Shown: positions 1 through 9,430, numbered from the stretch's first letter. The stretch is 64,000 nt of DNA from Halolamina pelagica (GCF_900115675.1 NZ_FOXI01000003.1:258767-322766); one strand, 5' to 3'. Numbers and translations: made by a program. The notes: generated by a model not told the origin, from the letters alone.

Positions 1-296
1 TACGGGATCCCCAGCGACTGGGCGACCGCCTCGGCGTCGCTCATCAGCTCGTCGTCGCTGACGCGGGCGGGCATGGTGAGCCCGTGGAGCCCCTCCTCAC
101 CCAGTGCCTCGACGGCGAGGTAGGCGGTGAGCGTGGAGTCGATGCCCCCGGAGAGCCCCAGCACGGCCCCCTCGGCGCCGGCGGCGTCGACGGTGTCCTC
201 GATGAACGAGACGATCTCCCCGCGGGCGGTTTCGAGTTCTTCCTCCGAGAACCGGAGGTCGAGCGGCGCGTTCTCGGTCAGAACGTCTTCGGACAT
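1..296 (-). CDS. nadE: NAD+ synthase, N-terminal part (runs off window)
   Basis: Adenylation and amidation of nicotinate adenine dinucleotide to NAD+, the last step of NAD synthesis in the cytoplasm. The first ~98 residues are visible. They contain the PP-loop ATP-pyrophosphatase signature LGLSGGIDST at about residues 46-55, in the position typical of NadE. The start ATG (complement of 294-296) follows the gene-free gap before tRNA-Gly. The rest of the gene lies left of the window, so completeness cannot be judged. Other N-type ATP-PPases share the SGGIDS motif, but the surrounding sequence and the N-terminal helix fit NadE best. Confidence 0.85.
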   Translation of the reverse strand, partial: MSEDVLTENAPLDLRFSEEELETARGEIVSFIEDTVDAAGAEGAVLGLSGGIDSTLTAYLAVEALGEEGLHGLTMPARVSDDELMSDAEAVAQSLGIP

Positions 297-441
297 ATGC
301 GGTGGTTCTGCCGCCGCCGGCAAATAGCCACGGCTCGACCCGGGGCCGGTGGACGCGCGTCCGGTTCCGGCGGCGTCGACGCGGCGGGGGTGGCGGATTC
401 CGAAACCGACTTACCGGAGGCTGGCGTTCTGTCGGATACGA

Positions 442-512
442 GCGCCGTTGGTCCAGTGGTAGGACAGTAGCTTCCCAAGCTACCGGCCCGGGTTCAATTC
501 CCGGACGGCGCA
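442..512 (+). tRNA. tRNA-Gly (anticodon CCC)
   Basis: The 71-nt cloverleaf folds cleanly. The seven-pair acceptor GCGCCGT/ACGGCGC has discriminator A512, the D arm is GTCC...GGAC, the anticodon stem is GTAGC/GCTAC with loop TTCCCAA (anticodon CCC), and the T-loop is TTCAATT. CCA is not encoded. The last 14 bases recur at 584-597. Confidence 0.95.
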
Positions 513-546
513 CTCCTTCCCTGCGGTCAGTCGTGCGCCCTCCGTA

Positions 547-597
547 GTCTCACTCGCTCGGCCTTCGGCCTCGCTCGCGAGACTCCCGGACGGCGCA
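547..597 (+). repeat. Hairpin plus 14-nt duplicate of the tRNA-Gly 3' end
   Basis: Bases 584-597 repeat the final 14 bases of tRNA-Gly (499-512, TCCCGGACGGCGCA). Just before them lies an inverted repeat (547-583, arms AGTCTC...GAGACT and GGCC-TTCG-GGCC-like core) that could act as a terminator or processing stem. The duplicate could be a relic of site-specific integration at the tRNA or a slipped duplication. Only about 70 bp separate the two copies, so no element remains between them. Confidence 0.5.
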
Positions 598-643
598 TTT
601 CTGCTCACCGCGCTTTCTTGTTCTCGACTGTCGAACTCCGCAT

Positions 644-973
644 ATGAATACCGTCTACCACGTCTCCGACGTCGACGCCTACCGCGTCGCCGAGCCGAAA
701 GTCCGGAACCTCCTCGACGACGAGACCCTCGACGTCGACGCCGTCACGGTCGTCGTCGACCGGCCCGCGGTCATCGACGCCGCGGCGGGGGACCTTCAGG
801 AGACGAGCGACGCGCTGGTGGAGATGGGCGCGACCGTGAAGTTCTGTTCGAACGCTGCGCAGGGCGCCGATGCTGGCGAGGCTGATTTCGGCGATGGCGT
901 CGAGTTCGTCTCCTCCGGCGTCGGGGAACTGACGCGACTACAGACGAACGGCTGGGCGTACATCCGGCTTTAG
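644..973 (+). CDS. DsrE-like small protein
   Basis: Small (109 aa) acidic cytoplasmic protein with the alternating strand/helix pattern of the DsrE/DsrF fold: an N-terminal YHVSDVDAYR segment, a central VTVVVDRPAV strand and a GATVKFCSNA segment. The single cysteine at residue 68 sits where DsrE-like proteins often carry a conserved Cys. Members are implicated in sulfur relay or are uncharacterised. It overlaps the last bases of the convergent acyltransferase gene at 970-973. The family call rests on fold-like pattern and size; the function is unknown. Confidence 0.6.
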   Translation: MNTVYHVSDVDAYRVAEPKVRNLLDDETLDVDAVTVVVDRPAVIDAAAGDLQETSDALVEMGATVKFCSNAAQGADAGEADFGDGVEFVSSGVGELTRLQTNGWAYIRL

Positions 974-1881
974 CTGTCGTCGCCGCCCGGCGGGTTCAGG
1001 TCCCGCTGGAACTCGTCGAAGACCTCCAGATCGTCGGGGAGGTCGTACTCGATCCGACGCTGCTCCTTGTTGCGTTCGAGTCGGTCTTCCATCGGTTCGG
1101 CCACGTCCTCCCACCCCGGCTTGATGCGCACCGACTTCGCCGGCTGCCCGACCGCGACGTGGTGGGCCGGCACGTCGCCGTCGACGATGGCTTTCGCGCC
1201 GACGACGGAGTTCTCGCCGAGCTTCGAGCCCGCGCGGACCATCGTGTCGTACGTGAGGCGAACGTCGTCCTCGACGATCGTCCGGTAGTTCTCCACCTCG
1301 GTCTGGTCGACGATGTCGTGGTCGTGGCTCAGGACCTGCGCGGAGTCCGAAATCGAGACGCGGTCGCCGATCTCGAGGGCGCCGCGGTCGTCGAGGTGTA
1401 CGTCGTCGTGGACCACCACGTTGTCGCCGACGCGGATGTTGTGGCCGTAGGTGAACGTGATCCCCTTGAAGAAGCGGCAGTCGTCGCCACACTCCTCGAA
1501 CAGGTGGTCGGCGAGCATCCCCCGGAACCGCAGTGCGAACTCGACGTTGTCGGCCATCGGCGTCGCGTCGAACTGCCGCCAGAGCCACTGGAGGTGTTTC
1601 GAGCGCTGGAAGCGGTCCTCGTCCTTCTCGGCGTAGTACTCCGACTCGAGGGTCGCGTTACACGGGTCGTACCCCTGCAGGCGGACGCGCTCGGCCGGGG
1701 TCACGTCGCCGCCCTCCTGCCAGCGTTCGTAGGCGTCGCGGTCGCCGAACAGGTCGACCAGCACGTCCTGCACCACGTCGCACGTCTCCTCGTCGGAAGC
1801 GAGCCGCTCGTCGACCTCCTCGATGAAGGCGTCCACTCCTGCCTCGGTGTCCGGCGGGAGCGAGGCGTGCCGTTTAGTCAT
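970..1881 (-). CDS. Left-handed beta-helix (hexapeptide-repeat) acyltransferase
   Basis: 303 aa. Residues ~110-240 carry imperfect hexapeptide repeats (HNIRVGDNVVVHDDVHL, LEIGDRVSI, SVVGAKAIVDGDVPAH) ending in the characteristic VAVGQPAKSVR turn of the maltose/galactoside O-acetyltransferase family. The ~100-residue N-terminal part matches the extended maltose acetyltransferase-like leader. It would transfer an acetyl or acyl group from CoA to a sugar or small molecule in the cytoplasm; the substrate is unknown. The start at MTKRHASL is preferred because further upstream the frame becomes Arg/Pro-rich and overlaps the pitA gene end. Confidence 0.8.
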   Translation of the reverse strand: MTKRHASLPPDTEAGVDAFIEEVDERLASDEETCDVVQDVLVDLFGDRDAYERWQEGGDVTPAERVRLQGYDPCNATLESEYYAEKDEDRFQRSKHLQWLWRQFDATPMADNVEFALRFRGMLADHLFEECGDDCRFFKGITFTYGHNIRVGDNVVVHDDVHLDDRGALEIGDRVSISDSAQVLSHDHDIVDQTEVENYRTIVEDDVRLTYDTMVRAGSKLGENSVVGAKAIVDGDVPAHHVAVGQPAKSVRIKPGWEDVAEPMEDRLERNKEQRRIEYDLPDDLEVFDEFQRDLNPPGGDDS

Positions 1882-2020
1882 GCACGGAGACTGGAGTGGC
1901 GCGGGCATATGGGTTCGGGTGTTCACATGCCGTGCAAAACCCGTCGGGCGGGGGCGTCCGTGGGGACGCCCGACCCGGCGACGGCACGCGGAAACGACGA
2001 AAAACCGCCCTGTCGGTTGT

Positions 2021-3502
2021 TCAGGCCAGGAACACGTGTCGCGGCCGGTCCGCAAGCACGTCCCGTCCCCACTGGACGGTGTCACGGAACGCGTCCGAGC
2101 GGAAGAACTCCATCGCGTCCTCCTGGGAGACCCACTGGCTCGCGATGAACATGTCGTTCTCGTCCGCGCGGTTCATCATCAGGTCCGTCTCCATGTGGCC
2201 CTCCATGTCGTCGAGCAGGTCGCCGACCGTGTCGAACTTCTCGACGAACTCCTCGTGGTAGTCGGGCTTGACGGTGTAGAACATCCCCATCGTGCCGAAG
2301 CCGGACTCCTCGCCGGCCCGGGAGACGACGCCCGGCAGGTCCGAGAGGAACCCCGCCGCGGTCTCGGCGGCGCTGGCGGTGTCCCAGATGCTCACGACCG
2401 CGACGCGGTCGGTGTAGGTGCCCTCGTAGACGGCGGTCTTGACGTGGGTGTCGTAGTGCTCGAAGTTGCCCCGGAGGCCGTCGACCTCGTCGGCGACCTC
2501 GTCGGCGTCGGCATCGCTGTAGAGCACCGTCGCGTACACGTCCTCGCCGTGGGGCTGGCCGGCGTAGATGTCGAGGTCCTCGAGTTCGCCCCGGATGTCA
2601 CCCTCGTCGGCGTCGTCTTCGCCGTCGCCGTGGTCGTGATGGCCGTCGCCATCGCCGTGTTCGCCATCGCCATGGTTGTGGCCCTCATCGCTCTCGGCGT
2701 GGTGGTGGCCCTCGGTGTCGCTGGTCGGCACCGTCTCGCCGCGCAGGTACGCGCCCAGGTCGGCGGGCGGGAACCGCCGGCCGACGAAGAAGGAGCCGAA
2801 CTCGCCGTACTTCGAGGTGGCGTCGTCGAAGCGGAGCTCGTAGACGATGTCCTTGATGTCGGTCGCGTTGCCCGCGAACAGGGTCACGCCCCACTCCCAG
2901 TCGTCGAGGCCGAGCGAGGAGGAGATGATCTGGTCGACCTTCCCGCCCCACTTCCGGGCGGTCTCGCCGTGGCCGGCCATCAGGTCCGCGCGCTCGTCGA
3001 ACGGCAGGTCGTACCAGTTGACCTCCTCGCCGCGGCGCTTGTCCATCGGGTAGAAGCAGACGTACTCGTCGTCGGGCAGCTCGGGCTTGATCTTCCCCTC
3101 GATGTACTGCTTCAGCCCCTCGTCGACCTCCTCCTCGTCCTCCGAGAAGTAGGCGTCGGAGACGTAGCCCGAGACTTCGGTCACCGAGACGTAGGCGGTA
3201 GCCTGCTCGGTCACCTCGCCCAGCGCCGTGCGCTCGAACCGGCGCTCGGCCGTCGAGAGGTGGTCGAGGCTGGGCCGGAGATGCAGGATCAGCAGGTCGG
3301 CCTTGTCGCCGACGACGCTGAACACCGCCGAGGTGCCCTCCTCGGCGTCGACGACGTCCTCGTGGTTCTGGAGGTAGTCGACGCCCTCGGAGATCGTGCG
3401 CTCCCGCTCCCGCTCGGGGGCGTCGCGCCAGGCGTCCCAGTCCACGTCACGGAAGTCGTGGAGGACGAACCATCCCTCTTCGGTCTGCGGTGGCTCGGTC
3501 AT
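2021..3502 (-). CDS. pitA: PitA-like heme protein (chlorite-dismutase domain + His-rich linker + ABM domain)
   Basis: 493 aa. Residues ~1-255 form the chlorite dismutase/HemQ-type double ferredoxin-like domain, with the proximal heme histidine in MAGHGETARKW (His178) followed by the conserved QIISSSLGLDDWEWGVTLF region. Residues ~266-291 are a linker with about ten histidines among Asp/Gly. Residues ~310-493 contain an antibiotic-biosynthesis-monooxygenase-like domain. The layout matches the haloarchaeal PitA described from Haloferax volcanii. HemQ homologues decarboxylate coproheme, so a role in heme synthesis is likely; the extra domain's role is unclear. The start ATG at 3500-3502 is followed directly by a typical acidic N-terminus. 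Confidence 0.88.
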   Translation of the reverse strand: MTEPPQTEEGWFVLHDFRDVDWDAWRDAPERERERTISEGVDYLQNHEDVVDAEEGTSAVFSVVGDKADLLILHLRPSLDHLSTAERRFERTALGEVTEQATAYVSVTEVSGYVSDAYFSEDEEEVDEGLKQYIEGKIKPELPDDEYVCFYPMDKRRGEEVNWYDLPFDERADLMAGHGETARKWGGKVDQIISSSLGLDDWEWGVTLFAGNATDIKDIVYELRFDDATSKYGEFGSFFVGRRFPPADLGAYLRGETVPTSDTEGHHHAESDEGHNHGDGEHGDGDGHHDHGDGEDDADEGDIRGELEDLDIYAGQPHGEDVYATVLYSDADADEVADEVDGLRGNFEHYDTHVKTAVYEGTYTDRVAVVSIWDTASAAETAAGFLSDLPGVVSRAGEESGFGTMGMFYTVKPDYHEEFVEKFDTVGDLLDDMEGHMETDLMMNRADENDMFIASQWVSQEDAMEFFRSDAFRDTVQWGRDVLADRPRHVFLA

Positions 3503-3668
3503 ACATGCCGTTGGGAACCGGGGGGCTTGGGCGTTGCGTGTTAGCGCGCTTGCACGCGTGGGCGCGGCCGAGCGCCCGCCACGCGTCGCACGGACGGCCG
3601 CGTGCGACGCTGAAGCGCCGACTCTCGAACCGAAACCCTTTCGAAGAGCCTCCACGGTACGCTGAACG

Positions 3669-4193
3669 ATGCGGAAGAGCGGCCCCCCGAAAGGCCTCAT
3701 CTCGTACATCGTGCTCGAACTCCTCGAGGAGAAACCCCGTTACGGCTACGAGATCCTCAAGGAGATCGGCGACATCAGCGGCGGACACTGGGAGCCCTCC
3801 TACGGATCGGTGTACCCGATCCTCTACAAGTTCGAGGACAACGGTTGGGCCGAGCGGATCGAACGCGAGGACGAGCCCGACCGGAAGTACTTCGAGCTCA
3901 CCCCCGAGGGCGAGGAGGAACTCGCGGAGAAGCGCGTCGAGACTGGCGCCAAGGCCCGGGAGTTCGCCGACGTGATCCTCGGGTTCTACCACGTCTACGT
4001 CGCCTTCGCCACCGACGAACGCTTCGACGTGGAACAGCCCGCGGAACACTGGCGCTTCGACGAGACGTTCTCCCGGTGGATCTGCGAGCAGGTGGTCCGC
4101 CACCACGAGTACTACTTCGACGACTTCGAGCGCATCGAGGACACCCCCGAGGAGTTCTACGAGCGGATGAACGTCGAGGAGGACCCCAACTAG
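3669..4193 (+). CDS. PadR-family transcriptional regulator
   Basis: 174 aa. The N-terminal winged helix begins KGLISYIVLELLEEKPRYGY and continues with SYGSVYPILYKFEDNGW and REDEPDRKYFELTPEGEE, the textbook PadR DNA-binding domain with its YxLTxxG wing. The C-terminal ~80 residues are helical and rich in aromatic and acidic residues, as in PadR dimerisation domains. It is divergent from pitA across a 166-bp gap, so it may regulate pitA or itself, but no ligand can be deduced. Confidence 0.9.
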   Translation: MRKSGPPKGLISYIVLELLEEKPRYGYEILKEIGDISGGHWEPSYGSVYPILYKFEDNGWAERIEREDEPDRKYFELTPEGEEELAEKRVETGAKAREFADVILGFYHVYVAFATDERFDVEQPAEHWRFDETFSRWICEQVVRHHEYYFDDFERIEDTPEEFYERMNVEEDPN

Positions 4194-4231
4194 CGTCGAC
4201 GCCCGCGCCACCGAAAAGGACGGTTCTCAGC

Positions 4232-6085
4232 TCAGTTGAGCAGTTGCGGCCCGAACACCACGAGCAGCAGCGAGGCCAGCATCGCCAGCCCCACGCTCGT
4301 CGTCACCGCCCGCGTGGCGGCGTGTTTGTCCTCGATCGGGAGCCGCGAGACCACCGCCTCGACGCAGGCCCGGAGGATCCGCCCGCCGTCGAGCGGGTAG
4401 CCGGGGATGCAGTTGAAGAAGGCGAGGTTGAGGTTGATCCACCCGGTCCAGAACAGCAGGTTCGCGAGCAGGAACACCCCGCCACCGAGCGGTTCGAGCG
4501 GCCCGGTCACCTCGTAGAAGTTCCGGTTGACCGCGACGAAGCCCGCGAAGTTGTACTGGGCGCCGCCGACGGCGCCGATGAAGGGGAGCAGCAGGATCAC
4601 CAGCGTCGCCCCGATAAGCGACCCCCCGCCGATCGCCGTCTCGCCGCCACCGGTCAACAGCCCGAGGAACTCGGCGGCCGGGTAGCTGTCGACGCCGAGA
4701 CTGCTCGTCTGGATCCCGCCGTAGCTCGCGAGCGGCGAGATGCCGAGGTAGCCGCCGGCCTCGCCCTCGCGGTAGTCAGCGGCGAGGGTCACCGTCTCGG
4801 TCCGGCGCTCGCCGTCGACGACGGCCACGACCTCGATCGGCTCGCCCGCCTCACGGCCGTCGAGGGCGGCGGTCACGTCGGCGGGCGTGTGCGTCGACTC
4901 GCCGGCGATGCTGAGCACGGTGAAGGAGTCCTGCGCCGGGAAGCCGGAGGCGTTGAGCGGGTGGTCCTCGGCCGAGCCGCCGACGCCCGGAAGGTCGGGC
5001 GAGGTCGCTCGCACGATCACACCCATCGGCGCGGTCGTCGTCCGCCCGTCGTCGGTCCGGAGTTCGACGACCGTCCGGTTCCCGATCGCCTCGCGGAAGC
5101 CGCGCTCGGTGCGGACCTCCGTGCCGTTGACGGCGGTGATCGTGTCGTTCACGTCGATCCCCGCCGCGCCCTCGCGGTCGAACGGCGACCCGCCGTGGAG
5201 TCTGGTGACGAGCAGCGACCGCTCGACGGTCGTCTCGGTGCCGTCGCCCAGTCGGATCGTCACCTCGCCCGCGGTGCTCGTCGCGAGGTAGGCGTCGAGT
5301 TCGCTGGCGTTCCCGATCTCCCGGTCGCCGGCCATCACGATCCGGTCCCCGGGCTCGATGCCGGCGTCGTCGGCTGGGGAACCGGGTGGGACCCCCCCGA
5401 TCGCGGCGCCGGAGGCGACGCCGATCGAGCCGACGACCGGCCCGAGCAGCAGGGCGAAAGCGAGGATCGTGATCGCGTAGTTGTTCGTGACGCCGGCGGC
5501 GAACATCCGGGCGCGGGCGCCGCGGTTGGCCGTCCGCTGGCTCTCCTCGTCGGGTTCGACGAACGCGCCGATGGGGAGGAACCCCAGCGTGACTAGCCCC
5601 ATCGAATCGATGTCGATGTTCCCGACCCGACAGAGCAGGCCGTGGCCGCCCTCGTGGACGACGAGGCCGATCAGCAGCCCGGCGAGGATCTCGGGGGCGA
5701 CCGACAGCGGGAGGAAGTCGTTGACGCCGGGGATCACCAGCACGTTCGCGGGCTCGTTCACCGGCGTCGGCGCCGGCGGGTTCTGGAGGATCGAGCGCCC
5801 CTGTTGGAGCAGCAGGACGAACATCCCGACCATGATCACCAGCGTCACGCCGAGCCCGACGTTGGTCCAGGCCCGCCAGAACCGCTTGGGGCCGGCGAGC
5901 CAGTTCAGAAACGCCCGGCCGCGCTTGGTGTGAATCGTCGTGATCGGCCCCGAGAGGCTGATCGAGTCGGGGATATAGCCCCGGCCGTCGAGCCAGTACG
6001 CCACGAGCGTGTAGGCGGTGACGCCGATCAACACCCAGGTTAGCGGGCCGAAAGCGGGAACAGCCTGAAGCAGCCCGTCGATCAT
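4232..6085 (-). CDS. Site-2 protease (M50 zinc metalloprotease) with PDZ domains
   Basis: 617 aa integral membrane protease. Predicted membrane segments lie near residues 10-30, 75-95 and 130-150. The zinc site HEGGH is at 144-148, and the third ligand motif PLDGG is at ~564-568 near the C-terminus. Between them are two PDZ-like regions (~235-300 and ~340-440) with the carboxylate-binding [16 protein letters not shown] pattern. Such proteases cut transmembrane substrates inside the bilayer. It is convergent with the PadR gene (39-bp gap). The long PDZ insert and the position of LDG at the far C-terminus fit the archaeal S2P-with-PDZ class. The substrate is unknown. Confidence 0.88.
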   Translation of the reverse strand: MIDGLLQAVPAFGPLTWVLIGVTAYTLVAYWLDGRGYIPDSISLSGPITTIHTKRGRAFLNWLAGPKRFWRAWTNVGLGVTLVIMVGMFVLLLQQGRSILQNPPAPTPVNEPANVLVIPGVNDFLPLSVAPEILAGLLIGLVVHEGGHGLLCRVGNIDIDSMGLVTLGFLPIGAFVEPDEESQRTANRGARARMFAAGVTNNYAITILAFALLLGPVVGSIGVASGAAIGGVPPGSPADDAGIEPGDRIVMAGDREIGNASELDAYLATSTAGEVTIRLGDGTETTVERSLLVTRLHGGSPFDREGAAGIDVNDTITAVNGTEVRTERGFREAIGNRTVVELRTDDGRTTTAPMGVIVRATSPDLPGVGGSAEDHPLNASGFPAQDSFTVLSIAGESTHTPADVTAALDGREAGEPIEVVAVVDGERRTETVTLAADYREGEAGGYLGISPLASYGGIQTSSLGVDSYPAAEFLGLLTGGGETAIGGGSLIGATLVILLLPFIGAVGGAQYNFAGFVAVNRNFYEVTGPLEPLGGGVFLLANLLFWTGWINLNLAFFNCIPGYPLDGGRILRACVEAVVSRLPIEDKHAATRAVTTSVGLAMLASLLLVVFGPQLLN

Positions 6086-6139
6086 CTGCTCGAGAGTCCG
6101 GTCCGCCCGGGCAAATGCGTTCGGGTCCCGGGGCGTCGA

Positions 6140-7840
6140 TCAGCCCTCGCGACGGAGCCGCTCGACCACGAACGACCGGTCGAGTTCGCCGAGGAACTCG
6201 CCGAGGCGCGGGCCCTGCGTCTTGTCGAAGAACAGGCGGTAACCCGCGGCGAACAGGTCGCTGGTCCCCAGGCCGTGGGCCTCGGCGAGTTCGTAGATCT
6301 CGCCCTGAATCGCCTCGCCGCCGTGGCCCGCGGCGACGAAGTCGGCGAGGTCGTCGAGCGCCGCCGCCTCGTCGTCGTCGAGGTCCACGTCCGGCAGGTC
6401 GGGCTGGAGCCGGTAGTTGTAGGCGTTGTCACACCGCTCGGCCCAGGAGCGGGCCTTCTCGACACGCTCGAGCGCGTTCTCGACGGCGTCGTCGTCGGCG
6501 TCCTCGGGGATGTGGCCCTCGTTGCGGGCCATCCGGACGCGCAGGTCGCGGTCCTCGACCATCCCCAGCACCGCCGCGAACGTGTAGGGCAGGCGGATGC
6601 GGTCCTCGCGCACCTCCTCCACCACGAACGGGTACGCCCGCTCGGCGAACCGCGTCAGTTCCTCGTCGTCGACATCGCCGAAGTAGGCCCGCTCGAAGCG
6701 GTCGAAGTCGTCGACCAGTTGGTCGAGCCGGGAGATGTCGAAGTCCCGGGCCTTGTTCGGGTCGAGCGCGAAGAAGTACCGCAGCACCTCGGGTTCGAGC
6801 AGGTCGAGCACCTCCGGGACGGTGACGACGTTCCCCTCGGAGGAGGAGAGCGGCTCGCCGTTGAGCGTGAACCACTCGTAGGTCATCGGCACCGGGGGCT
6901 CGATCCCGAGGACGTTCCGGGCGATGTCCTCGCCGGAGGGCCACGAGCCCTCGGCGTGATCCTTGCCGAACGGCTCGAAGTCGACGCCGAGCAGGCTCCA
7001 CTGCGCGGGCCACTCGAAGCGCCAGGAGAGCTTGCCATCCCGCAGCGTCGCCTCGCCGTGGTGGCCACAGCCCTCGATCTCGCGATCGCCCGCGGTGATC
7101 CCCGTACACTCGTACTCGACGAGCCCCGCGTCCAGATCCGTGACGGCCACCTCGGTGGTGACGATGCCACACTCCTCGCAGACGACGCGGAACGGGGAGT
7201 AGGTCTCGTCGACGGAGTCCTGGTACGCCGAGAGCACCTCCCGCGCCGTGTCGACGTTCTCGAGGATCGTCCTGATCTCGGGCTCGAACTCGCCGGTCTC
7301 GTAGAGTTCGGTGTTCGAAAGCACTTCGACGGGCACGTCGACCATGTCGGCAGCCTGCGAAAGGAGGTCCGCGAAGTGTTCGCCGTAGGACTCGTGGCAG
7401 TCGCCGAAGGGATCCGGAATCGCGGTGTAGGGCTTGCCGAGGTTCTTCCCCAGCGCGCCGGCGTCGACCGCGCCGAGTTCGACGACGTTCCAGTCGGCGT
7501 CGGCGAGCCGTCGCGGGAGTTTCCGCAGCGGGTCGCGGTCGTCGGAGGTGAACACCTGCCGGACCTCGTGCCCGCGCTCGCGGAGCACTTCGGCGACGAA
7601 GTGGCCCCGGATGATCTCGTTGAAGTGACCAAGGTGGGGGATCCCCGAGGGGGAGACGCCGCCCTTGATCACGATCGGATCGTCGGGGTCGCGGGCCTCG
7701 ATCTCGTCGGCGACCGCGTCGGCCCAGAACGCGTGGAACTCGTCCTCGCCGCCGCCCTCGCCGGCGTCGCTGCCGGCGGTCGGCCCGGAGGAAGGGCCGA
7801 CGGCGTCGGCGTCCTGGTCGGGGGTCCGTTCGCTACTCAT
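6140..7840 (-). CDS. lysS: Lysyl-tRNA synthetase, class I
   Basis: 566 aa. It charges tRNA-Lys with lysine. The Rossmann HIGH signature appears as HLGH at residues 69-72, inside VIKGGVSPSGIPHLGH, and the KMSKS-type loop appears as LSSSEGN around residue 300. Both are diagnostic of the archaeal class I enzyme. A zinc-binding-like segment with two Cys pairs (VVCEECGIV and a later ECTG...GCGHH stretch) follows the catalytic core. The acidic extension before residue 34 is typical of haloarchaea. The start overlaps the end of pyrH by 8 nt, indicating translational coupling. Confidence 0.95.
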   Translation of the reverse strand: MSSERTPDQDADAVGPSSGPTAGSDAGEGGGEDEFHAFWADAVADEIEARDPDDPIVIKGGVSPSGIPHLGHFNEIIRGHFVAEVLRERGHEVRQVFTSDDRDPLRKLPRRLADADWNVVELGAVDAGALGKNLGKPYTAIPDPFGDCHESYGEHFADLLSQAADMVDVPVEVLSNTELYETGEFEPEIRTILENVDTAREVLSAYQDSVDETYSPFRVVCEECGIVTTEVAVTDLDAGLVEYECTGITAGDREIEGCGHHGEATLRDGKLSWRFEWPAQWSLLGVDFEPFGKDHAEGSWPSGEDIARNVLGIEPPVPMTYEWFTLNGEPLSSSEGNVVTVPEVLDLLEPEVLRYFFALDPNKARDFDISRLDQLVDDFDRFERAYFGDVDDEELTRFAERAYPFVVEEVREDRIRLPYTFAAVLGMVEDRDLRVRMARNEGHIPEDADDDAVENALERVEKARSWAERCDNAYNYRLQPDLPDVDLDDDEAAALDDLADFVAAGHGGEAIQGEIYELAEAHGLGTSDLFAAGYRLFFDKTQGPRLGEFLGELDRSFVVERLRREG

Positions 7841-8555
7841 GCTGGGTCCAGTAGGTGGGTACGTCCGTCTCGCCGGTGGGGACGATGTCGGTGCCGGTGT
7901 GGTCGCCGCGCAGGACGGCGTCGACGACGGCCTGGGGGTCGGTGCCGTCGAGGACGATCGTGCGCAGCGAGGAGCGCTGGATGAGTTTCGCCGCCAGCAG
8001 GTCGACCGGGGCGGAGGCGCCGGCGCCACGCTCCATCGGCGCGATCACTTCGACCAGTTCGCTGGGGGTGAGCTGGCCGTACTGTTCGGCGTCGTCGTCC
8101 TCCTCGGGGTCGGCGCTGTAGACGCCGTCGGCGCTGGTCGCGAACACCAGCAGTTCGGCGTCGACGTACTCGGCGAGCGCTGCGGCGACGGCGTCGGTGG
8201 TCTGGCCGGGCGTGATCCCGCCCATGACGGTCGTGTCGCCCCGCCGGATGGCTTCGCCCGCCTCGTCGTAACTGGTCGCGGGCGTCCGCTGGACGCCGTG
8301 CCCCATCGCCGCGATGAGCAGCCGGGCGTTGAGCCGCGTGACGCCGATCCCCAACTCGTCGAGTTGGAACTCGTTGGCCGCCAACTCGCGGGCGGCGCCG
8401 ATGTACTGTCTCGCGACGGTCCCCCCGCCGACGACCGCGCCCAGCTCACAGCCCTCCGACGAGAGCGTCTGCAGGGCGTCGGCGAACCCTTCGACGCGCT
8501 CGGGGTCGAGCCCGGGCGCGAGCACGCTACCCCCGATAGAGACGACGACTCGCAT
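7833..8555 (-). CDS. pyrH: Uridylate (UMP) kinase, archaeal type
   Basis: 240 aa amino-acid-kinase-fold enzyme phosphorylating UMP to UDP. It starts MRVVVSIGGSVLAP, the phosphate-binding strand-loop of archaeal PyrH. It continues with GGGTVARQYI, the nucleotide-site segment GGITPGQTTDAVAA and the DGVYSADP motif. Length and motif order match the family. It lies first in a pyrH-lysS pair on the minus strand. A putative promoter lies in the short divergent gap toward the MoaE-like gene (8556-8647). Confidence 0.93.
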   Translation of the reverse strand: MRVVVSIGGSVLAPGLDPERVEGFADALQTLSSEGCELGAVVGGGTVARQYIGAARELAANEFQLDELGIGVTRLNARLLIAAMGHGVQRTPATSYDEAGEAIRRGDTTVMGGITPGQTTDAVAAALAEYVDAELLVFATSADGVYSADPEEDDDAEQYGQLTPSELVEVIAPMERGAGASAPVDLLAAKLIQRSSLRTIVLDGTDPQAVVDAVLRGDHTGTDIVPTGETDVPTYWTQHE

Positions 8556-8647
8556 TAGGTGAGGTTCCGGCGGTGGCGCTCTTAAGGGCGGTGGTCGGGC
8601 GTCGCCGCGAGAAAAGGCCTAAGCCCGTCCCCCTCCGCCTCACAGGT

Positions 8648-9430
8648 ATGCAGAGTCTCTCCATCGTCGGTCCCGGCGCCGCCGAGGTTCGGGACGCGGT
8701 CGCCGCCCGTCTCGACGGCCGGGTCGCCACCGTCGGCCGAACCGAGTCGGTCGACGACGCCCCGAACGACGCCGACGGCCGGTTCGAACTGAGCGAGAAC
8801 GGCGACTGGACTGGCTCGGGCGACGATCGCTCCTTCGCGAACCTGCTCGCCGATCTCGCGGCCGAGTACGACTACGCCGTGATCTCCGGGTTCTCCAAAC
8901 TCCGGCTCCCGACGGTCGTGATCGGCGACGCGGAGGTACCGGGCGACGTGCTCCGGCGAGTCGCCGACGCGAGCGACCTCGATCCCGGCGACCTCGCCGC
9001 CGAACTCGCCGAACTCGACCCCTACGTCACCCTGGAGGCGCTCGTCGCGGAAGCCAAACGGTCGCCGCTCGCGGAGCGTTCGGGCGCCATCGCGACGTTC
9101 ACCGGACGGGTGCGGGCGAAGGACGCCGAGGACGACAGCCGCACGACCCACCTCAAGTTCGAGAAGTACGAGGGCGTCGCCGAGCAGCGGATGGCCGACA
9201 TCGCCGCCGAACTCGAGGAGCGCGAGGGCGTCTTCGAGGTGCTCTTCCACCACCGGACCGGCGTCGTCGTCGACGGCGAGGACATCGTGTTCGTCGTCGT
9301 GCTTGCGGGCCACCGCCGCGAGGCGTTCCGGACGGTCGAGGACGGGATCGACCGGCTGAAAGACGAGGTGCCGCTGTTCAAGAAGGAGACGACTGAGGAC
9401 GAGGAGTTCTGGGTCCACGACCGCGCGTGA
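8648..9430 (+). CDS. moaE: MoaE-type molybdopterin synthase large subunit with MobB-like N-terminus
   Basis: 260 aa. The C-terminal ~130 residues are MoaE: GAIATFTGRVRAKD (~155-168), LKFEKYEGVAEQRM, VFEVLFHHRTGVV, VVLAGHRREAFRTVEDGIDRLK and a terminal PLFKKE segment carrying the active-site lysines. The N-terminal ~120 residues begin MQSLSIVGPGAAEV and resemble a MobB-like P-loop domain, but no proper Walker A is present, so that domain is probably degenerate. It converts cyclic pyranopterin monophosphate to molybdopterin using thiocarboxylated MoaD/SAMP. The start ATG at 8648 follows a GG-rich leader and is preferred over the basic upstream extension. Confidence 0.88.
   Translation: MQSLSIVGPGAAEVRDAVAARLDGRVATVGRTESVDDAPNDADGRFELSENGDWTGSGDDRSFANLLADLAAEYDYAVISGFSKLRLPTVVIGDAEVPGDVLRRVADASDLDPGDLAAELAELDPYVTLEALVAEAKRSPLAERSGAIATFTGRVRAKDAEDDSRTTHLKFEKYEGVAEQRMADIAAELEEREGVFEVLFHHRTGVVVDGEDIVFVVVLAGHRREAFRTVEDGIDRLKDEVPLFKKETTEDEEFWVHDRA

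Noticed and set aside
1159-3544. Long plus-strand frames opposite the acyltransferase and pitA genes
   Set aside because: They are antisense frames created by GC-rich third positions; composition (Val/Arg/Gly runs) is abnormal and the real genes have clear domains.
6275-7984. 569-codon plus-strand frame opposite lysS
   Set aside because: Exact antisense of lysS, with no recognisable motif and repetitive Val/Gly/Asp content.
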